Origin: Crotophaga sulcirostris
Taxonomy: Eukaryota > Chordata > Aves > Cuculiformes > Crotophagidae
Length of the DNA stretch: 64,000 bases
Assembly (NCBI GenBank): GCA_013397455.1
Contig: VYZB01000056.1
Span: 752,558-816,557, forward strand
Direction of reading: 5' to 3'
The notes under the pieces were generated by a model. That model made no database searches. It had not been told where the DNA came from and saw only the letters and a program-made list of their open reading frames with translations. The translations under genes and the position numbers were made by a program. Positions 35,828 to 62,843 of the stretch are shown piece after piece; the first letter of the stretch is position 1, and every line of letters starts with the position of its first letter.

Positions 35828-36060
35828 TCCTCCATCTCTTAATCAAACAGCCAGATGAGATGGTTTTCCACCTACAACTGTCTTCAAGAAGAACACTACT
35901 GCCTGTTGAGATCTGCCTCAAGGAAGGCTAGGGAAAGGAATTAACTTCAGGAAGTCCCACTGACCGCTCTTGCACAACTGAAATTTTCCCTCTCTAGTGC
36001 TCTGCTGGCTGTAGTTGGCCACAGAAAATAAAAGTTAAATACTGATTCTCCTTCCTGTAT
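35828..36060 (+). other. CCDC60 3' UTR
   Basis: From the stop to the expected cleavage region after the AATAAA at 36027. The end is inferred, not seen. Confidence 0.6.
36027..36032 (+). terminator. CCDC60 poly(A) signal AATAAA
   Basis: A canonical AATAAA lies 200 bases after the stop, with T/G-rich sequence just downstream. It would give a 3' UTR of about 220 bases. Confidence 0.75.
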
Positions 36061-36168
36061 CATGTCTTGGATACACTGTCGAATTTCTCTTTGTTTTAGC
36101 TCCCTTTTATAAAAAATACCCCAAGCACAGGGTAGTTATAAGCTTTAAGATAATTCTTTTTAGCACTC

Positions 36169-36187
36169 TTTTTTTTTTTTTTTTTTT
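36169..36187 (+). repeat. Poly-T tract (T19)
   Basis: Run of 19 T about 140 bases past the CCDC60 poly(A) signal. It may be a minus-strand poly-A remnant, but no retroelement body is attached. Confidence 0.9.
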
Positions 36188-37884
36188 GTAATTCCAATGC
36201 TTACTTTTTGCATTGAGTTTATTCTGTGATGATGGATTATTTCTTGCCCTACTAAGATCAATACTGAAAAACCAAGCATCCTTATCCAGGTTTTCACCTG
36301 AAGATATATTTTCCCCTGATTACCTTGGCATATGTTTGCCATTGCTCTGCTGGGTGAGACAGTAGAATGACACCCCTGAACTTGCAGATAAATACATGAC
36401 CTTTGTGAACCTGTCTGGGCTTAACTGTGTTTCATGATGGGTCACAATTGCTGGGTGATGGAATCAGTGACCCAGTGACCTTCTAAGCTGATGATCTTAA
36501 TGAGCTGCTTACCTACCTGTCAAAGCTTCCAGAGGACCCACTGAGGAGAAACCCTGTTGATTCTTCAGCTGCAATAAGGGGAAGTAGTGCAGCTTGGGCT
36601 CCAGGTGAGTACAGTGACCACTGATGTGTAATATGTTATTGATTAATGGCCTTATATTGTCTCTTTCCTCATTACCAAGAGATAAATGTTTTTCAAGGAA
36701 AAGAGCCAAGAACACAGATTTCTTTGAATTACAGACATGAGAAAAAAATAAGGTCTTAAAGTTCTGTTCTGCTCCCACTTTTCTTATTCTATATGTGCTG
36801 GTGATAACCTAGCATTGGTACAGGTAGTGAAGCCGTATTTTCCCCTGTCCATTCTTTTCTTTCCCTCCATCTCAAAATCCAGTGGCAAACTTCCCTCTAA
36901 AGCTCTGTAGGACCAATCTAGTGCCCAGTGAAATCGGTGGCAGTGCTCCTGCCAGATGAGTAGGATGAGGTCTCATTCTGACCTGTGAGACCTCAACTCT
37001 ACTGTTTACTATATTCTTCCATTTCTTTTAACTTCCTTCCAGCCTGGATTTTGAGAAACCACAATTCTGCTGTTCTTTTGGGATCATTTCACCATGATAT
37101 GAGTCAAGTTTCATTGTCAGTGCTGTTGCCTTTGAGGCAAACAAAAAGAAATCTTAATTTAGTAGTGATTACACAAGGTGAAACCTCGGTCCTTTTTTGC
37201 TATATGGAACTGCAAATATAAGATTGTGAATTTTTTTACATATAAAAGAAATGGAAACAAAGGGGCTGGTCTTTAGCTGTAGTGCATGAGCCATGGTGCC
37301 AAAATCAGAACTTTAGTGACCTAATGTGTCTGCCTGCATGTAAGATGAGATGATTATGCCAAATGCAATTAGCTAATGTCTGAGCAACATCCTCCCAAAG
37401 CAGGATGCCAATGATGAATGTTAAGAGACTCTAATGTTTTTGTGGGATTATGAAATATCTTACGTATGTTTTCATTCAACAGTGGCTCTTCTCTCTTCTA
37501 TTCCAACAAGGTATCAAAAAGGGGAGGACTCCTGTAAAAAGAAAATAGATCCTCTTTTCTTGTCCTGCAGCACCAGCCTAATGAAAAAATTCCTGCTTCT
37601 TTTACTCCAAGGTGGAGAAGAGCTGCTCTGGAGCAAAATAGCTGCTTCCCCTTTCCTGCTTCTTGACAGACTTGCAGCTTTTCAGGCAAGATCCTCAACC
37701 CTACTCAAGTCTTTGTCTGCCAATTTAAAGGACTGAAACAATACAAAGAGATTAGCCATCCATAGACTGATAAAAGAAGACTTGGGGTTTTAAAACTTTT
37801 GGGTTTGTTTTTTTTCCTGTACATGTCTTGCATTCTCCCAAATACTTCCACGAGCAATCTCACAATCATTCAACTTGCTGCATC

Positions 37885-38015
37885 AGTAGATCCTTGCAAG
37901 GTAGGCTGGAAGTAACCCATTTAACACATGGGAGATGGATGTACCAAGAGTCCAGGCAATTTACTAAAGGTCAACACAGTGCTTGGATTAGTGTTCTGTC
38001 CACTCAGTCTTTCTC
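37885..38015 (-). mobile_element. MIR-type SINE remnant
   Basis: gatccttgcaaggtagg, taacccatttaacacatggga, caatttactaaaggtcaacacag and a following ggattagtgttctgtccac match, in order and spacing, the reverse-complement MIR core. It is the longest of the MIR-like stretches in the window. Confidence 0.55.
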
Positions 38016-40367
38016 CTTGTTCTGGTTCTTTACAGCTTCAGCTAATGGGCCAGTCATTCACAAATTCCATTAGCCAAAACAAACCATGCAAGTTTGGGTT
38101 GGTCACTTGCTTCACACACTGGAGGGGTGCCTGGGAGATTCAGACACTGAACTTACATGAATCCTGATCCTGTTTCCTGCCGCCTGGTGTGTTCCCAGCG
38201 TGATCCAAACCCCACCCTCCTCAGATTATACCTCTGTGAAACTGAAATAAGAAGGTTTTCCTGGATCTTGCTAGTGGCAGGGCATGAGAATTGTTTGGAT
38301 ATTAGGTTGACAAGTGTTACAGGAAAACTCATCAATTAAGACAGTAACTAATGCCTCTTTCTCCATTCACACTTCCCTTCTGCTTCACAATGGTTCTGAA
38401 ATTGTCATCTGCACGCTCTTTTCATACGAAAGATTTCACCACGGTGAAAAAGAAGCCAACCATCCTATTGTATCAACAACAATACTTCCACTGTGTTTTA
38501 TGTTGGATATAAAAAGCAGCATCTTATAATTGGGGATTATAAAACAAACATCTCTGACTTCCCTGGAGATAGGCTGTTTTATTGTAAATTAATGTCGCAA
38601 TCATTGTAGGCGTATTCAGAAAGCAGGGTGCATCTTTATAATTGAAATTTCAGCTTTATGTATCACCAGTCTATTCTGCTGTCTTGTAAATTAATGGCAC
38701 CATGCCAGGATGTTTAAGAGATGCAACTATTTTTGGCCTCACTCATTAATAAGAGCAATTCTTTTTGCTAAGTTTTAATAAATATCACTGTTGTAGCATT
38801 GCGGAAGATAAAAGCTCAGGCTACCAAACACCAGGATATTTGGGACCAGCTCCAGCTCCTATTAAGGTTAATGGAAAGGTTCTTATTGACTCTGTTGAGT
38901 ATTGATTACTGTAAATTCAGAATAAGTTATGATGAGTGGATCTTTTAACCAGCAGCTCGATCTTTTATTCAAAGCACTGAGTGTTTGTAGCCATACGTTT
39001 TGCTATGCAGCAAGCTTACACAAAGCAAAATAAAAATATACTTCCATAGGAAAGTTGACCAACCACCAAAAGAAAGTGATCAAAGAGAAAAAAAAAAGTC
39101 ACAGAAGGAATGCAGCTGGGAAAGATTCTCGGATACCCCAGTTTTCATTTCCTCTATGTGGTGAGTCATCTTCTTGTGTGCCTAAAAGCTTCCAACAAAG
39201 GACCAGTGCTGGACTCATACCAAGGGCATGAGGTCATTGATCTGGACAAATCCTTTAGTTGTTCAATGGCAGAGTGGTTTCTGCACAGACCCCTTCTTGC
39301 TGAAGTCCCCATCCTACTCCTCTATTTACAGACTTCCAAAGACTTTATTTCCTCATTCAGGATGCTAAAAGGTTCAGAGACCCCTTCAAGAGGCATTTTA
39401 CTGGGAAGCATATCTGAGTAATGATTTAATGATCTCGTACTGTTAAGGACTTGTTTATGGAAAATAATATCAGAATTTTGAATCATCAGAGTAGAAATAA
39501 TGACCCCACAAGCGTACATAAACAGGATTGTTCTTCATCCATTTCATCTGGAGTGCAATGAGTGGAAGTAAAGCTTAATCATTCCCACTTTGGCTGGAAT
39601 CAAATCACACCTTTGAAACTAATAGCAAGCTCTGTATCAGGGAAGGTTACCTTAGCCAGCCCACCAGGCTCATCATCTAGAGAAGATGGAAGAACAGTTT
39701 TTGGAAGCAGACATCTTACCCTCTCCATTTCTATTATAACCTACAGAAGAGTTGGCATGGCTTGTTCCATCCCACCTTTCAGTTCTTCTGAGTAGGAAAG
39801 GTGATTTCCTCCTGTTTTTAAATTTGTAGCTCTGTATTTGGATGTTTGCTTTTCTTTAGCAAAACCTTGGCTTTCTTGATTTAACTGACTACTGACTGAA
39901 AGAAATCAATGTCTAACCTCCTCCTTAAGAGATCATAAACAGCTGATTGCAAGAAGCTGGGAGGAAATAGCAGGGCCAGAAAAAAAATCCTGAAATTGCC
40001 GTGTTTCTTGTATTATTCTTAATCATTTGTCATTGGCCAATATCAAAGATAGGATGTAGATGAAGTTTTCGTCTACCCAGTGCTTGTGTTTTATGACAAA
40101 ATTGGAGGCGGAGGGAAAAGCTGAGACTGCTAGGTGACGGTCCAGCATATCAGTGTCACTGTAGCATGTTTGAAATTGTATTTATCTGTTAAACAGGGTA
40201 AAGGAAGCAGAAAGGATATTCATTCAGAAGCAGTTTCAACAGGGATAAGCAAGGAATGCTCTTTTATGGCTACACCAGAGGGGCAGAGAAACAGCAGCAT
40301 TCATCTCATAAACCAGCCACTGAGTTCCATGTTTTGAGGATGCCACCACAGCTAAGTGACCCTCTTC

Positions 40368-40383
40368 TTTTTTTTTTTTTTTT
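40368..40383 (+). repeat. Poly-T tract (T16)
   Basis: Run of 16 T in intergenic DNA; no element recognised next to it. Confidence 0.9.
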
Positions 40384-43300
40384 CAATAAGTGGCCATTTC
40401 CAGACTAATAAAGTGTGGTCTTAAGGAATAAAAGGCAGATCCAAGATTCTGGAGCTGAGAAGGTAAATAAAAGGGTGTATTCCCCTGGAAGGGAAAGAAT
40501 TTGCTCTTGCAGAAAGCAGAGCAACCTCAAAGCTCACTCTTTCCCATCGGAATACACCTTCTAAAGGAGCTGGCATACTATAGCTACACAAATCTCCAGC
40601 AGCTTTCAACTTATTACTGCACCAGCCCCACACAATAACATTCTTTTCAGTGGTGTCAGTCCTGATAAATGATGTCAGTTTTCAAGATTCTGATTTTCCA
40701 TTGTTGAACTAGACTTTTGCAGTGTACTTCACAGGAGCAGTATTAGATCCTAAAGTAAGGAAAGGCTGAAAAATTAAAGCCTTTTCTCTTTGTTGTTGTC
40801 TTTTTTTTTTTTCCTGGTAAATGGTTGGTTTTTTTCTTATGTGATTTGTATAGCTTTTTATTAGGGTGGCTATATTTTAGTACATTACATTGTTAATTAC
40901 ACCCTACTATCTATGATGGATTTAGTCCTTGTGCTATAAATTGTAGTGGATTTTTAAAAGAACTCATCATGGTTGACAACTGGGGCATCTTAATTTATTT
41001 CTAGTGCCAGATTACTAGAACAGTCATCAAAACATTGTCTTGCACAGATAGTTTATTAGAATATTTCTCAGAATATTCTAGCAAATACTTGACTTTAAGA
41101 GGCTGTTTCCTACCTACAGTTCTTCAAACCATGTTTACAAACTAGAGTCGGGTCGTAGCTAAGGGAAATACATATGGTCTATAATGAAAACTTTGCACAA
41201 AAAGTGTAGAAGGAAGATTACAATGTCCAACTGTTCCCATTTGTTGTAGGAAAAGAGGAAAAACTGTGACCCATATAATCTAAGTGGCTGAGGTAAAAAT
41301 GACAAAAAAGCAAGCTTTTGCTCTTGGAAAAAAATAGACTTGATTACTGCAGGCTTATAAAAAGAATCCAGGACATATGCAAGGACTGAATGTTGTTCAA
41401 CTTTTTAAAAGCCCTCTCCAAATTCCACACAAGAATTACCAGATTTTCTCGTGTATGAAGTGTAGAAAAAAAACTAGTGGATTTATTAAACAAAACAATC
41501 ATTTAGTATGGAAACTGTGTGGAAATGAACAATGGGCGAATCAGTGACAGAGAAAGAAATAAGTTTTCTTTATGATGTATTTTAAATAAATGCTATATCA
41601 ATATTGGTTTTAATTAGGTTACATAAATGATGCTGTCCACCAGAAACTAGGACTGGAACCTCAGTGTATGATAACATTCTTAGTAGATGAAGGACTAAAT
41701 TTCAAAGACTAAATTTCTCAGCTGTAGAAAAGTTTCAAAACGTAATCAGTCTATTTTAACATATCCCAAATACATTCAATTAAACTACTAATATTTCAGT
41801 CCCTTGCAGAAAATGACCAGAGCATAAACTTATGTAAGTACATGAGTTTTAACAACTGCCAACTCTGAGTAGCAAATCCAAACCTGAGTTCTGTCAGGCA
41901 ATAAGTACACACTAAGGTCCAGGGGTGGGGTTCAGAAAAAAAGTCTCTCTATTGCCAATGTGAAAGGAAGACAGGGTGAGAGTCGAAAGTAAAGCAATTA
42001 AGTTAACACCAGCAATTGAGTTAGTGCCAGCAAAGAGTGTGCATCACTGGGTACACCTCTGAATATTATCTGTCTTTGTTTAAAAAGCATGTCCCAGTCC
42101 CAGGGTAGTCAAACTTAACAGTACAGTGATGCTTTTTGGTCTTTGCCAAGCTGTCAAATAGCAAGTGTCAATCAACACACACGTATACTGGCTGCACCCA
42201 GTCAACCTGCATCCCAGACAGGTCCACAGTAACCAGGAACAAGCCAACCTGAGGAACAGCCACCTGGCTGAAGAAGAAAACTAGTGAGGACACTTAGGAC
42301 ACATATGCAGGACTCCTTCCTTAGAGGAGAGGCCTGAACATTGTTTTTGCAAGGGCTCTTAGCCCTTAGCGACTGCTTCTTTTCAACACAACCTAAATTT
42401 TCTAGTTTTTCAGGCATCCTACAGAAGGCAGCTGCTAAGAATACTTCTTAGCATGGTATTGGGCTCAAAATGTGCTTTAGAAGTGACATAAAAGCTAAAT
42501 TTCTGTCTGGGATTCATCTCCCCTAATTTTTAATCCTAAAGCATGCAAACTCACTTTGGGTATGGTGCTGTCCATGTGATTCTAAAAGAAATCTGACTTA
42601 GCTGAGCTGTGATGCTCAGTTTTGGATGGTTAAAGTGAGGTAAGATAAATCCTGCCATGTCAGTGCTACAAAGGCAGTGCTGTAACAGACTGTCTTGTCA
42701 GTCACAAGGAGAAAAACTTCCAAGAACATGAACTCATTTGCAGGGAAATGGAACACTGAGATAAAACAAGGGCTCCTTGCAACACAAGACAGCTCACCCA
42801 CAGCACTGAGCATATGCCTATTGCTGTTTGAGCTGGTGTAACAGATCCTTTAATGTTGATAGGTGACTAAATCAGACAGGTCAGAAGCCAGGAGACAGAA
42901 TGGAAAAGTACGGATCATGAAAAACTTACAATGACATCTTCAGATATGCTTGAGGTTTGCACAGTCAACTTATTTATTGGCTTCAAGTGATGATAGTACT
43001 ACAGAAGGTTATCAGTGAATGCAGAAACAATGTCAGACTTTGAAGGAAACTTTCATTTCTATCTAAATATTTCCCTGTTTGCATACTTATCTACCATGAA
43101 TAATTTACCAAAGTTAACAGCTCATCGTGGACCTTTGATGTTGGCAAAGCCACAGCACACAGTTATAGTCCACAATGAAAAATAAGAGTATACAACTGCA
43201 AGGGTAAAATTGCAAAGTTATGTTTAAACTAAGAAAGGCATTTCTCTCAATACCTATTACAGCATTAGTGTATGCTAATCCCAGTGGCAGAATAATGCAC

Positions 43301-45634
43301 TGGACCCATAGACACTGCTGACTCAATAATACCCACAGAAATACAACAGTAAAAACAGTCCTGATCCACCGTTTTTAAGGAAGGGAACAGCAACCTTCCA
43401 GCCAGTACACTTTCTACTATTTAATATGACACATATTAAACTCTGTCCACTTCAAAAGCAGGAAAAAAGAGACATGCCATAAGTGATTATATATTAGGAG
43501 AAATAATGACAGTGATATGAACAGACTTAGGGGAAGCTCTAAATTCATTCTTGAAGTGCAATGTCATGCAAATATATGCAAGTTGGCCAAAACCAAAAAA
43601 AAAGCCAGCAGGAATTTAGCCTTTGATTCCTGAATGTTCTCATTTATTTACGCGAGAGACTTAAAGGGCAGCTCAACCTCTTGATTCAACATTTGTCCCA
43701 TGCATGGATATTGACTCTTTTCTGGTTCTCATGGAAAATAAAATATTTTCCGACAAGTTGTCTCTGTCATTTCTTTATAAGTCCACCCACTACTGTGCCT
43801 CCTACGAGAAATCACCATCAAAACTACTTTTGTAACTCCATGACTGCAGTATTCAGTTAAATAATACAGTAGCTCCTTGTCTTTGGAAAAGTATAACAAT
43901 GTGAATATTTCATATGGATGAAAACCAGTAAACTGTGCCTATCTGATTCAACCTCATAAATTAATGACCCTTCTGCTAGGCTCCTAATGAATCAACTGGC
44001 ATTTAAGGGCCCTCAAGTAAACTTAGTTTCGCTTTCTTGGATAAAAGGTTTTTAGTTTGTCATTATCCAGCACTGCATAAATGGAATAGATGAACGTTTT
44101 GTGATACTGTCAATAGAGAAACTTGCTTCAGAGCTGGGAACAACTGTCTTTATGATTGCTTGTTGCAACAATTTCCTTCACATTATGTTACAAAGCGTTT
44201 GATCCAAATATTCATTTTGAGTCACTAAATGATAGGTAGCAGTAAGCAGCCTTAAACAACCTCCCAAATCTCTCCCTTCTCATTTCTTTTCATGCTTAAG
44301 TAAGTTTAGTATGTTCAACATGCCTGTACAAATTGCTTCTATCTACGAGCTCCACTATGCAAACAAAATAATCACCCCAACTGCAGCTAGGAGAGACCAA
44401 ACCATCTAAAACCAGAAGCATAATGGCTGCTTTCCAAAGCCTGCCAGTAAACCTTCATGGGGCAGCTCTGTTGGGATCAACACAATGAATTACAATAGTT
44501 TTTTTCTTTTTATCCTTCTTGAAACTCTAATAGTCCTGCATTCCTTAGCACTGCTTAGTGACCTGCTGTACCTGTTTTAGTCATTAACATAATCTCCATT
44601 TTTATCCAAATCTTCTGGAGATTAACAGTAGTATGTTTGCTGCTATCATACTGAAGCTACTTCTTTATTCCTCATCCTGAGTTACTTTATTCCTTGTTCT
44701 GAGTCCAAGATGAAATGTCACACTAGGAGCTAACCAAGTAAGGTTAGAAAAGTAAGATTGATTTGAAGATAAATAACAACCATGGCACCACAGCAGCTCT
44801 TCTTTTATGCCTCACCCTCTTCAGGGTTCTCTGCAACTTCTGCAATAGCTGCAAAATAGAGCCAAAAATATGGCTTCTTTCTTAATAAGCAGCAGGCAAA
44901 GAGTCCTAGTCCAAAACTTGAAACCCTCAAAGTGCGGAGATACTTTGGTTTAACGCCTCCAAAAAAAAAAGGATAGAACATTTTCTGCAGCTGAAGTTCA
45001 GGCAGTAAACAAGACAGTTCAACTCAGTTCACTTGTAAGGAGAGGCTTCTAAGCCAAGCCCTATCAGTGCAAAGCAAATTTGGACATTGAAATGTACAAA
45101 ATGTACAGAAGAATGGACTCATTTAGCAGTAAAGCCTGCAAGGGGAAAGGCTGGGGGCCCTTGGAGACCCTGATTTGGCATTGCTGACTTGGAACAGACA
45201 GGGAGTTGTTTCCGTCTAGCAGCTTCTTGGGTGATACAGATTTCTTTATAACTCACCAGCAACAAGAACCAATCACGCACATCTGGCTTTATTTCTCCAT
45301 GGCCATAATCTCTGAGTTTGTGAAGTGCTGCTAAATGGCCTGATAGCCATGAGAATGGACAGCAGGCAGAGAAAGGATGTTCCCACGTATTTGTCAAGAG
45401 CACAATCACCAGACACAGATTTGCCTTTAAAAATAAAAGGGTGGATTAGTTTTCCCCTGTAGAAGAATACTTCTGTAACAAGAAGTTTCTAAAACAAGCT
45501 GAAATATTACTTCTTGGAATACGAAAGGCCTCCATCAATCTCATGCGTTCCACCTCCAGGTGATTCCCCTTCTGTGGGAGGGGGTGAATTAGAGAGTTGA
45601 GCTACATGACAGAAGTACCTGCGCTGCTGTATAT

Positions 45635-45735
45635 CCATAGCCTTGCGTCTTCCATTTGTAAAACGGGGATGGTTTTTACTGTCATGAGATATTGTGATGA
45701 AGTGTATGAAGACTTTTAAATTATTGTGCAATGGA
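45635..45735 (+). mobile_element. MIR-type SINE remnant
   Basis: cttccatttgtaaaacgggg, tactgtcatgagatattgtg and atgaagtgtatgaa follow the forward MIR pattern (CATCTGTAAAATGGGG, then CTCAT, GTTGTGAGG, AAATGA) with the right spacing. Confidence 0.5.
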
Positions 45736-48717
45736 TACAGTATTAGCATTTTAGACATTGAATTACTTATTTTCCAAGTTATAGTTTTCTCTTCCCCTTA
45801 GGATTACAAGGTAGCCAGGTTTACTGTTCTTTGAGGAGGATAAAGTATGGCAAAATGTTGGAAGATGCTCAAGCGTATTTTTTCTTCAGATAAGTAGAAC
45901 TCAGCTTGGAGCCTTACATGGCCAGTGACTGGTACTGTGACCTCCTTCCCTGAAAGTGATGTTAAGGTCTGGGTGGAGAAAGGACACCGAACATCTTGTC
46001 TGCTGTATTTCGAAAGGCTTGTGTCCATGATCAAGCCAGAGAACAACAGTTTTTCAGAAAAGTATAGAAGTATTGCTCACAGGTCTCCTTTATTATTTCT
46101 AAAGTCCTTTCTCTGCTTAATAACCCAGAAGGATCAGAGGCAGCAATAGGCAGCTGTGTAACCATATTGAGAAAGAATAGCTTGTTTTAGAAAGACACTG
46201 GCTGCATTACTGTCAGGTTACTGTTCTTCCATTAGGCACTGCACTCTTAAAAAAAATCAGTTACTCTCTTTTTTTTCTAAGAGTAGTGGGGGAGCAGCAA
46301 TGTGCTCACTTTTGCCATAGGAGAGCAGAGAGCATGATCTGGAATTGGGTTTGAACGTCACAGTCCCCCATGGAAGGCCAGTTTGCTTAGACATTGCCAC
46401 ATTGTTTGAGCAAGAACTGTGGTCTGGAAGCACCTGCCTCACCTCACACCCAGCTAGGGAAGCCTAGCCGATCTGACCAGCCTTAGGCCAGTACAAGCTC
46501 CCACCAGCTCCTTCTGGCGTGACTCTACACTAGAGAACAGTTCATAGCGCTCAGGATTTGCAGAGACTCCGCTCTTTTAGTTTATTTTTCAAGACTTGGC
46601 TTGAAGTGCAAGGCTGGAAGCAAGGCTGTTGGGTACTCTGACTCATTCTCTTGGAGGGCCATTTTTATGATTGTTCTCCATGGAATTACATCTTAAAACT
46701 CTCAGTTAATGTTCTTAAAAAAATTTCACAGCTTTCTGCTGAGCCATCTCAGCACAGTGGTTCACCCTTTGTGAGGTAAGAACCATTCCCAGGTTCTTGG
46801 GAATATAACCAACCTCCATCACTGCAGCCTGTGAAAAGACACTATTGACTGAATAATTTCTTCTTTTTCTTTACCTCAGTAAGTGGCTACAAGTCAGTGC
46901 CATTTAAAATTTAATCACTCTTGTCCTAACAGGATATACTTCTTGGATTTTAACCCATCTTCTACATAAAACAAACCACTAAATTCAGCTACAATAACTG
47001 CTTCAGGACAGAACCTTTATCTCAAGAACCTCTTAAGGAGCTCTCATTATCACAAATTGCCCCATAATAACTATAGTATTGTTCACAGCTCCACACATCT
47101 CACCACTTCCTGTCTCCTGCATTCTTTACAATCCATTAGCATCCCTTAGCAGCCTCATTTGAACAATTAAACTTTACTGTTTCTAGAAATGCATGAGGAA
47201 TCCCAAGTTCTACTATTAGGTCTTTGAAAGACCTGGGAAGGGGTTCACACAGTCCAACTTAACAGAGCCCAGTCTCCTTTTACCGTTCACGGTCCTCAGA
47301 GAAATATTTAGTGCAGGTTGTTGACCTGATGTGATTGCTAACTCCACCAGTCTCTGAATCACCCTCTTGGAGGTCCCCTGTAAAGACACTTAAACTAAAT
47401 GTCTGACAATAGACAGTAAGAATCTCCATCCTTTCCTCATACCCCATTTTCAAGTCTCCATGGCAAATCTCTGCACACAACTTTGCCTTCTCGAGTTGAT
47501 TTCCCAGGAGGTTTTTCTTGTGCTTGTTCGTGTTCAACATCAGTGACTCAAACTGCCCTGTGTGAGCTGGATATTCTCATTCGCATGCTTGATAATAGGT
47601 TCTTACTTACCTCTGAGTGTTTTAACTGCAAGCAGACAAACTCACACTCATTAAGCCATTACAGTGTTTCCCTAAAAGTGTTTCTGTGGATCAAAGACTT
47701 GAGTGGCGCTGGAAGATGCTGATCCCTTGCAGAGGACAGGTGCATGGCCTCCATCCCTACTGCAGTCAGTTCTAAAAGCAATTGTGTGGTGTGATGTAAA
47801 CTGTTTTCTGAGTTTGTCTGGTGACTCTGTTTAAAGTCCCCTGAGGACAAACATATCAGAGATTTTACAGCTACAAAGAGGTTGTGCCTGAACACTAATG
47901 GGTATGTTGGCAGACAGATCTAACTTTGGTATCTTTCATTCTTCCCTAAAGCTACAGAATCTTTTCTTTTGACATTTTGGTAGATCAGCAGATTCTCGTT
48001 CTATGCTATATTCCAGGCATGCAGCTGGTAGACAATTAATGTCTATGAGAGTAAAAATACTGCACCTATATTTTTTATGTCTTTAGTGTGTTGACTGCAT
48101 TTTGTCTTGTAGGATGACATCCAGAAACAGGAATCTGTGTCTCCATTCAAGTCAATTGCGAAATTCCAGTGACAAAAGTAGCCCATTCATAAAGCTCTAA
48201 GCACACTTTACTGTTTTCTGTGACTTTAATTAACGAAATGCTCTCAGGAGGAGCCAGACAGAGCAAAACCTCAACTCCAGCCTTCATCTGATTAGAAGTC
48301 TCTCCATTTGCTGAAGCTCCATGCAGGTTTGAAGTTCTCTTTTCTTATGTCACATGGCAGAAACAGAGCCTCTTCCTTTCTAGGTGCACACTGTCATACT
48401 TTTCGTCACCAACTTCAAAACAGTGATGGAAACAGATCTTTATTTACTTGTTTTGTGGTTTGAGGGTTTTTTTCCATATGGTAGGTTTTGGAAAGATTCA
48501 TTTCCTTGCTCCCCCTCCTGCACCCTCTAATGTGGACTTCACTTTACAGATGTTTTATATTCAGTAAGGACTAAATCACTTGCTAAAAATTGGTCAAAAT
48601 ACTCTGGGCATGAGTCACCAAAATGCTTTAAGTTGGTTATTTTCTGCCAATCGTCAATCGTTTAGCAGTTTGCTGGGGTTAGGAGATGAGCAGCTCAGCC
48701 CAGATCGAAGGAAATCC

Positions 48718-49215
48718 CAGAAGGATGGGATGTCATCCAGAGGGACCTGAACAAGCTGGAGAAATGGGCCTGTGTGAACCTGATGAGGTTCAACAAGGCC
48801 AAGTGCAAGGTCCTACACCTGGGTCGGGGAAATCCCTGGTATCAATACAGGATGAGGGATGATGTGATTGAGAGCAGCCCTGGGAGAAGGACTTGGGGTG
48901 CCAGGGGATGAGAAGCTCAACATGAGCCAGCAAAGTGCGCTAGCAAGCCCAGAAGGCCAATTGTGTCCTGGGCTGCATCAAAAGCAGCAGTGCCAGCAGG
49001 GTGAGAGAAGGGATTGTCCTCATCTGCTCCACTCTGGTGAGATCCCACCTGGAGTATTATGTCCAGTTCTGGCATCCCCAACATAAGAAGGATATGGAAC
49101 TGTTGGAATGGGTCCAGAGGAGGCTACAAAGATGATCAGAGGGCTGGAGCACCTCTGCTGTGAGGACAGGCTGAGAGAGTTGGGGTTGTTCAGCCTGGAG
49201 AAGAGAAAGCTCCAG
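48718..49215 (+). mobile_element. CR1 LINE, internal ORF2 fragment cut by the gap
   Basis: On the + strand, across several frames, it encodes CR1 ORF2 C-terminal landmarks: [42 protein letters not shown] and then [16 protein letters not shown] at the gap edge. Frameshifts and stops show it is decayed. The copy is open-ended at the assembly gap, so its 3' end is unknown. Confidence 0.9.
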
Positions 49216-49686
49216 NNNNNNNNNNNNNNNNNNNNNNNNNNNNNNNNNNNNNNNNNNNNNNNNNNNNNNNNNNNNNNNNNNNNNNNNNNNNNNNNNNNNN
49301 NNNNNNNNNNNNNNNNNNNNNNNNNNNNNNNNNNNNNNNNNNNNNNNNNNNNNNNNNNNNNNNNNNNNNNNNNNNNNNNNNNNNNNNNNNNNNNNNNNNN
49401 NNNNNNNNNNNNNNNNNNNNNNNNNNNNNNNNNNNNNNNNNNNNNNNNNNNNNNNNNNNNNNNNNNNNNNNNNNNNNNNNNNNNNNNNNNNNNNNNNNNN
49501 NNNNNNNNNNNNNNNNNNNNNNNNNNNNNNNNNNNNNNNNNNNNNNNNNNNNNNNNNNNNNNNNNNNNNNNNNNNNNNNNNNNNNNNNNNNNNNNNNNNN
49601 NNNNNNNNNNNNNNNNNNNNNNNNNNNNNNNNNNNNNNNNNNNNNNNNNNNNNNNNNNNNNNNNNNNNNNNNNNNNNNNNNNNNNN
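49216..49686. other. Assembly gap (471 N)
   Basis: A run of N between a CR1 copy and the CpG-rich start of TMEM233. The missing part probably includes the CR1 3' end and most of the TMEM233 promoter and 5' UTR; the true length is unknown. Confidence 0.99.

Positions 49687-62843
<13,157 letters not shown>

Larger units (their letters stand above)
36061..48717. other. Intergenic region between CCDC60 and TMEM233
   Basis: 12.7 kb without a supportable gene on either strand. Short chance open frames only. It contains two poly-T tracts, two candidate MIR-type remnants and, at its right end, a CR1 copy. No CpG island, tRNA or rRNA was seen. Confidence 0.7.
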
